From Cellulomonas sp. URHE0023 (lineage in GTDB: Bacteria > Actinomycetota > Actinomycetes > Actinomycetales > Cellulomonadaceae), in NCBI RefSeq assembly GCF_000688475.1, contig NZ_JIAN01000007.1:372001-436000 (forward strand): a stretch of DNA of 64,000 bases, written 5' to 3'. The notes under the pieces are model-generated. The model was not told where the DNA came from and made no database searches. It saw only the letters and a program-made list of their open reading frames with translations. A program made the translations under genes and the position numbers. This document shows positions 35,604 through 42,821 of this stretch, piece after piece. The number at the start of each line of letters is the position of its first letter. Position 1 is the stretch's first letter.

Positions 35604-36256
35604 TTCGCGTGCTCCTCGCGGACGACCAGGACCTCGTCCGGGCGGGGCTGCGGATGATCCTCGAGAGCCAGGACGACCTCGAGGTGGTCGGTGAGGCGGG
35701 TACAGGCGAGGACGCGGTCCGACTCAGCGCGTCGGAACGACCCGATGTGGTCGTGATGGACATCCGGATGCCGGGGCTCGACGGCCTCGAAGCAACCCGG
35801 CGCATCCTGGCCGCCCCTGGGCCGTGGCCGCACGTCCTGATGCTCACGACCTTCGACAGCGACGAGTACCTGCGCGCTGCCCTGAGCGCCGGCGCTGCAG
35901 GCTTCCTGCTCAAGACAGCTCCGCCGAACCGCCTCATCGACGGCGTCCGGGTGGTAGCCGCAGGTGAGGCTCTGCTCGCTCCGGCCCTCACGCGTCGACT
36001 GATCGCTGACTACCTGGGCTACCCTGCGACGAACCACGCGGGTCGCCTCGCCGCACTGACGCCGCGGGAGGTCGAGGTCCTCGAGCTCATGGCCCGAGGG
36101 CTGTCCAACACGCAGATCGCGGCAGCGCTGCACGTCGGGGACGCGACCGTGAAGACGCACGTCAACCGGCTGTTCCAGAAGCTCGCGGTGCGCGACCGCG
36201 TGCAGGCGGTGATCGTCGCTTACGAATGCGGGCTAGCCGTTCGTCCGACCGCCTGA
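35600..36256 (+). CDS. NarL/LuxR-type response regulator
   Basis: A 218-residue regulator. The receiver domain has LLADDQDLVRAGL, the phospho-Asp in VVVMDIRMPGLDGLE and the Lys in FLLKTAPPN. The LuxR HTH is LTPREVEVLELMARGLSNTQ with ATVKTHVNRLFQKLAVRDR. It is encoded with the kinase upstream through a four-base overlap. A degraded DHFR-family gene follows. Confidence 0.94.
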   Translation: MIRVLLADDQDLVRAGLRMILESQDDLEVVGEAGTGEDAVRLSASERPDVVVMDIRMPGLDGLEATRRILAAPGPWPHVLMLTTFDSDEYLRAALSAGAAGFLLKTAPPNRLIDGVRVVAAGEALLAPALTRRLIADYLGYPATNHAGRLAALTPREVEVLELMARGLSNTQIAAALHVGDATVKTHVNRLFQKLAVRDRVQAVIVAYECGLAVRPTA

Positions 36257-36395
36257 GATCCGGTCGACGACGAGCTCGGGGACCCCACCCGTGAGCAGGT
36301 CCGCGACCTGGGCGATGGCACTCGGGATCGCGGACGTCCGCACTTTCGCGAAACCGAGCACCAGCTGCGTCCATCGTCGCCCGATCGGCTGCGGT
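36257..36395. other. gene-free stretch between the response regulator and the DHFR remnant
   Basis: No intact gene is seen. On the minus strand, a frame ending at 36233 inside the response regulator gene reads TQLVLGFAKVRTSAIPSAIA and ADLLTGGVPELVVDRI, which looks protein-like but has no start or recognisable family. It may be another remnant of the deletion that truncated the DHFR-family gene. Confidence 0.3.
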
Positions 36396-36689
36396 AGGAG
36401 TCGAGTTCGTGCAGCCCGATCCCTCGCCGAGCGGCGGCGATCGACCAGGCGCGGGGCCGCCGGAGACCGGGACGTCCCGGTGATGGGGGGCGCCTCGGTC
36501 CAGCAGCAGTACCTCGCCGCGGGTCTGGTGGACGAGGTCGTGCTCAACCTGGTCCCGGTGCTCCTGCACCGTGGGGTCCGCCTGTTCGACCACACGGATC
36601 CCGGCACGACCGAGCTGGTGCGCACGGGCCTCGTCGCCACCGACGAGGCCACGCACCTCACCTTCCAGGTCAGGAACGGCGCCTCGTGA
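36396..36689 (+). pseudogene. dihydrofolate-reductase-family (RibD C-terminal) pseudogene
   Basis: Only the C-terminal third of a DHFR/RibD_C protein remains: GDRDVPVMGGASVQQQYLAA, GLVDEVVLNLVPVLLHRG, RLFDHTDPG and EATHLTFQVRNG. Just before it, ATCGACCAGGCGCGG reads IDQAR, the expected upstream residues, in a different frame, so a one-base loss near 36440-36450 is likely. The N-terminal ~100 residues are missing. The last 20 bp overlap the convergent oxidoreductase gene. The intact family reduces folate or pyrimidine-like substrates with NADPH. Confidence 0.7.
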
Positions 36690-37779
36690 TGGCGCGCGCG
36701 ATCTTGCGGGCGTCCAGACGAAGCTCGCGGAACATGCCGCTGATCGGGTTGGTGAACCCTGTGAAGTAGAGGCCGGGCAGCGAGCGCTCAGGGACGCCGC
36801 GGTCGTCGAGCACGCCCAGGTCCCCCACCAGCGGCTCGAGACCGCGCCGGTAGCCGGTTGCCAGCAGGACGACGTCGGGGGCCACGCGGGAGCCGTCGGC
36901 AAGCACGACGTCCTTGCCGTCGAACGACGTCACGGCCGCGACCGGCTCGATGCGCCCGGACTGCACGCCCGCGATGAGTCCCACGTCCTGGAGCGGCACC
37001 GAGCCCTCGCTGACGCGCGAGAGGAGACCCGTGGTGGGCCGGGGCAGCCCGTACGACGACAGGTCGGGAACCTCGACACGCGCGATCAGTGTGGCGACGG
37101 CGTCGATCGTCCGCACGGGCATCCGGCGGATCAGGATCCCGGTCGCCTGCGCGGGCCAGCCGAAGTTGGACCGACGGACGATGTGCGGCGCCGTCCGCAC
37201 CGCGAGCCGCACGCGCGAGGCGCCACCCTCGGTCAGGTCGACCGCGATCTCGGCACCGGTGTTCCCGACACCGACCACCAGCACGTCCCGGCCCTCGTAC
37301 GGCTCGGCGTTGCGGTAGGTCGACGCGTGCACCACCTCGCCGTCGAACCGGCCCGGCCAGGCGGGCGGGACGGGAGTGTGGTTGTACCCGGTGGCGACGA
37401 CGACCTGGGGCGCGCTCATGGGGCCTGCACTCGTGTCGAGGTGCCACCGGCCGTCGTCGCCCTGGGAGATCCGGGTGACCTCGACGCCCGTCTGCACGCG
37501 CAGGTGGTGGTGCTCGGCGTACTGCTCGAGGTACTCCACCACGTCGGCACGCGCGACCCAGCGGCCGTAGCGCCGCGGGAACGGCATGCCACCGAGCCGC
37601 GAGAGGTGGCGCGTGGTGTGCAGGTGGAGCCGGTCGTAGTGCCGGCGCCACGAGGCGCCCACGGCGTCGGACTTCTCGAGCACCAGCGCAGGAACGCCAC
37701 GGCGGTGCAGTGCGGCGGCGGCGGCCAGACCAGCCGGGCCGCCACCGACGACGAGGACAGGGTCGATGGCCATGCGCAT
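36670..37779 (-). CDS. flavin-containing monooxygenase-like NAD(P)/FAD oxidoreductase
   Basis: A 369-residue flavoprotein. The FAD motif is VLVVGGGPAGLAAAAAL and the NADPH motif VLVVGVGNTGAEIAVDL. Between them is the FMO fingerprint FDGEVVHASTY (FxGxxxHxxxY) and VVVATGYNHTP. It probably oxygenates a nucleophilic N or S atom or acts as a reductase; the substrate is unknown. ATG at 37779 or 37773 may start it, and neither has a clear ribosome site. Its 3' end overlaps the DHFR pseudogene. Confidence 0.88.
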   Translation of the reverse strand: MRMAIDPVLVVGGGPAGLAAAAALHRRGVPALVLEKSDAVGASWRRHYDRLHLHTTRHLSRLGGMPFPRRYGRWVARADVVEYLEQYAEHHHLRVQTGVEVTRISQGDDGRWHLDTSAGPMSAPQVVVATGYNHTPVPPAWPGRFDGEVVHASTYRNAEPYEGRDVLVVGVGNTGAEIAVDLTEGGASRVRLAVRTAPHIVRRSNFGWPAQATGILIRRMPVRTIDAVATLIARVEVPDLSSYGLPRPTTGLLSRVSEGSVPLQDVGLIAGVQSGRIEPVAAVTSFDGKDVVLADGSRVAPDVVLLATGYRRGLEPLVGDLGVLDDRGVPERSLPGLYFTGFTNPISGMFRELRLDARKIARAITRRRS

Positions 37780-37821
37780 TGATACCGCACGGGGCCACGG
37801 CGATCGAGGACGCCGCGCTCG

Positions 37822-38937
37822 CTACACCCGTTCGAGCAACGTGAGCACCTCGTAGTGCGTGGTCTGCGGGAACATGTCGAGCAGCTGCGCGTGGACAGGT
37901 CGCAGCGACGGCATGGCGTCGAGGTCCCGGGCGAGCGACTCGGCGTTGCAGCTGGAGTAGACGACGTGGTTCGCCGGGGACGCGTCGAGGTACCCCGCGA
38001 GCCGCGCACCGATCCCACGACGCGGCGGGTTCACGATGACGAGGTCGGGTGCGCCGTGCGCGAGCGCGAACGCGGTGGCGTCCCCCGCCTCGAAGCGGAC
38101 GTGGTCCGCGTGGCGTTCCGCAGCACTGAGCTGCGCGCTCGCGATCGCCTCGACGCTGGTCTCGATCCCGACGACGTCGCGGTCGGGAGCGGCGACGTGC
38201 AGGGCGAACCCCCCGACCCCGCAGTACAGGTCCCACACGCTCGACGGCGCGACCCCGGACACCCACTGCGTCGCCTGCCGGTACAGCGCGGCGGCGACCG
38301 GCGTGTTCGTCTGGAAGAAGCTCTGCGGCCGCAGGTGCAGGTCGATGTCGTTGACCCGCATGCGCAGGGTCTCTGCGGGGGTCAGGAGGATCTCGCGCTC
38401 GCCCTCGAGCACGGCCTTGTGGTCGGGCAGCAGGTTCACCGACACCACGCGCAGCGACGGGAGCGCGTCGAGCAGGGCCGGCAGGTGCTTGCGGATCCGG
38501 GTCACCGGCTCCTGCGACCGCAGCACGAACCGCACCATGAGCTCGCCGTCCGGCGACTGCGTGACCAGCAGGTTCTTGAGCTCACCCGTGCGTGCGGCGA
38601 TGTCGTAGGGCGCGATGTTCGCGTGAGCCACGAACGCCGCGAGCACCGGGAACGCGGCCTGGAGCGACGGCGGGTACAGCCCGCACTCACGCAGGTCCAC
38701 CCCGTGCCCGGCGGCGTCGAGGATGCCCAGCATCGGCTCGGCGGCGGTCCCGGTGACCACCATCTTGGCCTTGTTCCGGTATCCCGACTCGGGACTCTCG
38801 AACGGCTCCAGCCACTGGGGTCCGGCACCGAGCAGCGCCTCGACGTGCGCCTGCTTGTCCGCCAGCTGGTCGCCGTACGGCCGCCCCATCCACGTGCACG
38901 AGCGGCACCGCTCGGCATCGAAGTAGGCGCAGCGCAT
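37822..38937 (-). CDS. rlmC: 23S rRNA (uracil-C5)-methyltransferase RlmC
   Basis: A 371-residue TrmA/RumB-type enzyme that methylates uracil 747-type positions in 23S rRNA. Cys3, Cys11 and Cys14 (MRCAYFDAERCRSC) plus the Cys in LRECGLYPP ligate a 4Fe-4S cluster. SAM-binding DLYCGVGGFALHVA, SFFQTNTPVAAALY and the catalytic Cys in VVYSSCNAESLARDL are intact. The short form without a TRAM domain fits RlmC rather than RlmD. ATG at 38937. Confidence 0.92.
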   Translation of the reverse strand: MRCAYFDAERCRSCTWMGRPYGDQLADKQAHVEALLGAGPQWLEPFESPESGYRNKAKMVVTGTAAEPMLGILDAAGHGVDLRECGLYPPSLQAAFPVLAAFVAHANIAPYDIAARTGELKNLLVTQSPDGELMVRFVLRSQEPVTRIRKHLPALLDALPSLRVVSVNLLPDHKAVLEGEREILLTPAETLRMRVNDIDLHLRPQSFFQTNTPVAAALYRQATQWVSGVAPSSVWDLYCGVGGFALHVAAPDRDVVGIETSVEAIASAQLSAAERHADHVRFEAGDATAFALAHGAPDLVIVNPPRRGIGARLAGYLDASPANHVVYSSCNAESLARDLDAMPSLRPVHAQLLDMFPQTTHYEVLTLLERV

Positions 38938-38947
38938 GCGGCCGAGC

Positions 38948-39457
38948 CTACGTCGCGCGCTCCATCAGCCCTCGCACGTAGGACGCCTGCCCGGCGTGCT
39001 GGAGGCTGTCGTCGATGATGCTCACGAGCCGGACGCCGAGCGTGACGGGCGGGTCCCAGCCCTCGTCCACGACACGGTCGAGGTCGTCTGCGCGCAGCCC
39101 GCCGAGGAAGGCCTTGGTGGCCTCCGCGGTGGCGTCGTAGTAGCCGAGCAGCAGCTCCGCGGACACCCGGACCTGCCCCACCTCGTCGGAGCTCTGCCCG
39201 TACCCCGAGGCATGGTCGTCGAACGGCAGCGCGAACCGACCGGCCCAGCCGAGCGTCGTCCAGACCTGCTCCCGACCGGCGACGTCGGCGACCTGGGCGT
39301 CCTCGCCCCGCGCCGCATGCCACGCCAGCCACGCGATCGTGTTCGCGTCCGGGTCCGCACGCCACGTCAGCTGGGCGACGTCCAGGCCGCCGACGGCTCG
39401 GTGCAGCACGCCGCCGACGCGGCCGTGCGACTCGATCAGGAGCTCCGCGATGTCCAC
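38948..39457 (-). CDS. DinB-like (DUF664) protein
   Basis: A 169-residue four-helix-bundle protein of the DinB superfamily. Candidate metal ligands are His10 (ESHGRVG), His47 (LAWHAARGED) and a His in DDSLQHAGQASYVRGL. Members include mycothiol-dependent transferases of actinobacteria, but the reaction here is unknown. It lies 10 bp upstream of rlmC and 9 bp downstream of the fusion gene on the same strand, so it may be co-transcribed. Confidence 0.85.
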   Translation of the reverse strand: MDIAELLIESHGRVGGVLHRAVGGLDVAQLTWRADPDANTIAWLAWHAARGEDAQVADVAGREQVWTTLGWAGRFALPFDDHASGYGQSSDEVGQVRVSAELLLGYYDATAEATKAFLGGLRADDLDRVVDEGWDPPVTLGVRLVSIIDDSLQHAGQASYVRGLMERAT

Positions 39458-39466
39458 CTTCCGTTT

Positions 39467-41641
39467 TTACAGGAGGTCGGCCAGCATCGCTCCCGCTCGC
39501 GCCGCCCCGTCGGTCGCCACCGGGCGGTACCGCACGTCGCGGCCGGCCTCCTTGACGATCGCCTCCGCGAGGGCGTCCCGGTCGAGGGCCTCCTCGTACG
39601 CCAGGTGCCGGCCCGCCTCGTAGCGGTCGAGCCGATGCCGCACGTGGACGTTCTGCTCGAAGTGGTGCCGCAGCGGGACGTACACGAACGGCTTGTTCAG
39701 CGCGGTGAGCTCCATGGTCGTCGTGAGCCCGCCCTGCACGACCGCCACGTCGCACGCCGCGAGGTGACGGAACAGGTCGGGGACGTACCCGAGCACGGTG
39801 GAGCCGTCGTGGGCGGGCAGCGAGGACGGGTCGATCCGGGGCCCCGTGACGAACGCGAAGCGCAGCTCGGGCGCGACACGGCGGACCAGTGGCACGACGT
39901 CCATGACCCTCCGCAGGAGCGACGTCCCTACACCGGAACCGCCCACCGTGACCAGGCAGAGCTTCTCGTCCGGCCCGACACCGAGCGACGTGCGCACCCG
40001 CTCGGTGTCGTCGACCGCGGCAGGGTCGAAGCCCGTCACGTAACCGGCGAAGTCGAAGTTCTGCTCGGTCCAGCTGCGGACGCTCGGGAGCCCCGGACCG
40101 AAGTCGTCCTCGACCACGTCGTCCGGGTCGCCGACGAACACCGACCGGTCCCGGACGCGCGCGAACCGGGCGCGGTGCTCGATCATCTCCGCGTTGTAGT
40201 CCGCGGTCAGCGCGGCCTCGCGCGGGCCGCCATCCGGCATGGGGAGCCACCCGACGAAGTCGGTCATCCAGGCGAACGCGAACCGTTTGAGCTCAGGGTT
40301 CTCGTGCAGGAAGTAGTCGACGTCCCACGCCTCGTCGCCGACCACCAGGTCGTAGTCGCCGTCGGCCACCACCTCGTCGAAGACCATGAAGTTGTGCACC
40401 AGGATCTCGTCCATCCGGCGGATCGTCTGGAAGGCGTGCAGGTCGTGCTCGCCCGCCTCGTGCTCGATGTGGCCCGACTCGTTGCGCAGCCACGCGGACG
40501 CGGGATGCACCCGCTCACCGTGCTGGTCGAGCACGCGCGTCACCGGGTGCTGCGCGAGCCAGTCGATCTGCAGGTCGGGCCGTCGGGCTCTCAGCTCAGC
40601 CGCGATCGCGACGTCCCGCTGGGCGTGCCCCAGCCCGATCGGGGACGAGAGGTACAGCGCCCGCTTCGGGCGGGCCGCGGCACGTGCCCACGCTGTGCGC
40701 GGCGGTCGGGGATGGATCCTGTCGACGAACTGAGCGATCAGGTGGTTGACCTTCACGGGATCGCGCGCAGACGGCGCGTGGCCGGCGTCCCGCAGGAGAA
40801 CGAGGTCACCACCCGTGAGCTCGGCCAGGCGCTCGCCGAACGCCTGGGGGCGGATCCGGTCGTCGGTGCCGTGCACGACGAGCACCGGGCAGGTCACCCG
40901 GCGGGCCAGCGGGACGAGCGGCTCGCACACGGCTCCGTCGCAGCCGAGCCGGCCGGACGTGCTGTCCGCGAGCGTCTGCGGGCTGAGCTGGTGCGCCCAG
41001 CCGATGCAGTCCTCGACCTGCTTGGTCGAGTGCGGCTCGGGGAACATGCGCCCGAAGAAGAAGTCGACGAAGTCGTCGTACCCACCGCCGAGCCAGTAGT
41101 GCTTGTTGTACTTGGCCCAGCCACGGGTCGAGTCCACCGCCTCGTCGAACGGGACGTGGTCCCGGCCGGGCGTCGGCACGTCCAGACCGCACGACGGTGC
41201 GATCGCGAGGAGGCCCGCGACGCGCTCCGGGTGCTTGACCGCGACGTGCAGCGCCCACGACGCCCCGCACGACTCGGTGACGAGCACGGCCCTGTCGGTA
41301 CCCGTCGCGTCGAGCACCGCCACGATGTCGTCTCCGTACTCGACGTCCGTGTAGGCGGCCGCGCCAAGAGGCCGCCCGGACAGGCCGCTGCCGCGGCCGT
41401 CGAAGGTGACCACGCGGTAGTGGCGGGCCAGGAAGCCGATCTGCGCCTTCCAGAACCGCGAGGGGACGATCGCCCAGGTCGGCACGAGCATGACCGTCGG
41501 CGCGCCCGGCGCGGCGTCGTAGACCTCGTACGCGAGCTCCACCCCGCCGCGCACCGTGACACCGGCGACGGTGGGATCCGCGGACCTGCTCGGGTGCGTA
41601 CGCACCCGAGCAGTGTCCGCCTGCACGCCGCTCACAGTCAC
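39467..41641 (-). CDS. alpha/beta-hydrolase fused to a GT-B glycosyltransferase
   Basis: A 724-residue two-domain protein. Residues ~25-310 form an alpha/beta hydrolase: VTFDGRGSGLSGRP, nucleophile Ser in VTESCGASWALH (Thr replaces the first Gly of GxSxG), PVLVVHGTDDR and the His in RDAGHAPSARDP. Residues ~325-724 resemble GT1/MGT-like transferases: YLSSPIGLGHAQRDVAIAAEL, LVTVGGSGVGTSLLRR, VLGYVPDLFRHLAACDVAV and VQGGLTTTMELTALNKP with the NDP-sugar site. The stop-start overlap with the upstream methyltransferase gene implies a joint pathway. The substrate is unknown; a tailored metabolite or detoxification step is possible. Confidence 0.85.
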   Translation of the reverse strand: MTVSGVQADTARVRTHPSRSADPTVAGVTVRGGVELAYEVYDAAPGAPTVMLVPTWAIVPSRFWKAQIGFLARHYRVVTFDGRGSGLSGRPLGAAAYTDVEYGDDIVAVLDATGTDRAVLVTESCGASWALHVAVKHPERVAGLLAIAPSCGLDVPTPGRDHVPFDEAVDSTRGWAKYNKHYWLGGGYDDFVDFFFGRMFPEPHSTKQVEDCIGWAHQLSPQTLADSTSGRLGCDGAVCEPLVPLARRVTCPVLVVHGTDDRIRPQAFGERLAELTGGDLVLLRDAGHAPSARDPVKVNHLIAQFVDRIHPRPPRTAWARAAARPKRALYLSSPIGLGHAQRDVAIAAELRARRPDLQIDWLAQHPVTRVLDQHGERVHPASAWLRNESGHIEHEAGEHDLHAFQTIRRMDEILVHNFMVFDEVVADGDYDLVVGDEAWDVDYFLHENPELKRFAFAWMTDFVGWLPMPDGGPREAALTADYNAEMIEHRARFARVRDRSVFVGDPDDVVEDDFGPGLPSVRSWTEQNFDFAGYVTGFDPAAVDDTERVRTSLGVGPDEKLCLVTVGGSGVGTSLLRRVMDVVPLVRRVAPELRFAFVTGPRIDPSSLPAHDGSTVLGYVPDLFRHLAACDVAVVQGGLTTTMELTALNKPFVYVPLRHHFEQNVHVRHRLDRYEAGRHLAYEEALDRDALAEAIVKEAGRDVRYRPVATDGAARAGAMLADLL

Positions 41642-42717
41642 GGACGGATCTCGAACACGTTGTTGAACGGGGTCGTGGCTGCCGTGCGGAAGGCGGTGAA
41701 CCCGGCGGCGGTGGAGACGTCACGGATCTTGGCCGGTCCCGCCTGCGTCCCGAGCGCGAGGCCCACGTCCTGACTCAAGGACGCCGGCGTGCACAGGAGC
41801 GTCGAGAACCCGTAGAAGGCGCGTCCGACCGTGTTGAGGTTGTCCTCGACGTGGTCACCGGCCATCGGCTCGACCACCATCCACGTGCCGTCGTCCGCGA
41901 TCGCGCCGCGCACCTGGCGTGCAGCACCCACGGGGTCCCCCATGTCGTGCAGGCAGTCGAACATCGCGACCAGGTCGTAGTCCGTACCCGAGAAGTCGCT
42001 CGCGGCGGCGACCTCGAACGTCACGCGGTCGTCCACGCCCGCAGCCGCGGCCCGCTCGCGCGCCACCTCGATCGACTCGGCGTGGTAGTCCGAGCCGACG
42101 AACGTCGCGTTCGGGAACGCCTGCGCGAGCAGGATCGTCGACGCACCGTGCCCGCAGCCCACGTCGGCCACGCGGCCGCCGGCCTGCAGCTTGGCGGCGA
42201 CGCCCTCGAGCGCCGGGATCCACTCGGTGAGCAGGTGGGCGTTGTACATCGTCCGGAAGAACCGCTCCGTGCCGTGGTGCACGTCGCCGTTGTGGGCGTG
42301 CCACCCGATCCCGTCGCCGTCGCGAGCCGCGGCGAAGATCTCCGGGGCGTCGCGGACGGTGCCCAGCGCGATCTGGAAGAAGCCCGGCAGGTAGGCGGGA
42401 CTCGTGGGGTCGGTGAGCGCAGCCGCCTGCTCGGCGGGCAGCGTGTACCGGCGCGTCTGCGGGTCGTAGGTGACGTAGCCGCCTGCGGCCTGGTTGTTCA
42501 GCCACTCACGGGCGTAGTGCTCGCTGGTCCGGGTCTGCTCGGCCAGCTCCGCCGGTGTGGTCGGCCGCCCGTCCGCCATCGCCGTGTAGTAGCCCAGCTT
42601 GTCGCCCATCACGACGAGTGCGGTGTTCAGGGTCGCGCCCACCTCGTCGACCGCCCTGAACACGAACGACATGAGCGCGTCGGGGTCGATGGTCCGCTGG
42701 GGAAGGGTCTCGGTCAT
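41638..42717 (-). CDS. class I SAM-dependent methyltransferase with N-terminal winged helix
   Basis: A 359-residue methyltransferase resembling mycobacterial Rv2258c-type proteins. The N-terminal ~100 residues form a winged-helix dimerisation part (TPAELAEQTRTSEHYAREWL, GYVTYDPQTRRYTLP). The SAM site is GGRVADVGCGHGASTILLA, with FVGSDYHAESIEVA and YDLVAMFDCLHDMGDP. It overlaps the hydrolase-glycosyltransferase gene by four bases and is divergent from the LAL regulator, its probable controller. AAGGAG precedes the ATG. Confidence 0.92.
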   Translation of the reverse strand: MTETLPQRTIDPDALMSFVFRAVDEVGATLNTALVVMGDKLGYYTAMADGRPTTPAELAEQTRTSEHYAREWLNNQAAGGYVTYDPQTRRYTLPAEQAAALTDPTSPAYLPGFFQIALGTVRDAPEIFAAARDGDGIGWHAHNGDVHHGTERFFRTMYNAHLLTEWIPALEGVAAKLQAGGRVADVGCGHGASTILLAQAFPNATFVGSDYHAESIEVARERAAAAGVDDRVTFEVAAASDFSGTDYDLVAMFDCLHDMGDPVGAARQVRGAIADDGTWMVVEPMAGDHVEDNLNTVGRAFYGFSTLLCTPASLSQDVGLALGTQAGPAKIRDVSTAAGFTAFRTAATTPFNNVFEIRP

Positions 42718-42821
42718 GATCGTGCAGCTCCTTGTGTCGGGGTTGTCGTCTTCGACCTTCGTGGAGCAGGTGCACGCCTCACATCAGGGGACCCCCCTGG
42801 TCCGCTCCCTAGACTCGGGAG

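Noticed and set aside
38936-41773. Open frame of ~945 codons on the plus strand across the DinB-like and fusion genes
   Set aside because: It is antisense to clear protein domains and has no recognisable motif.
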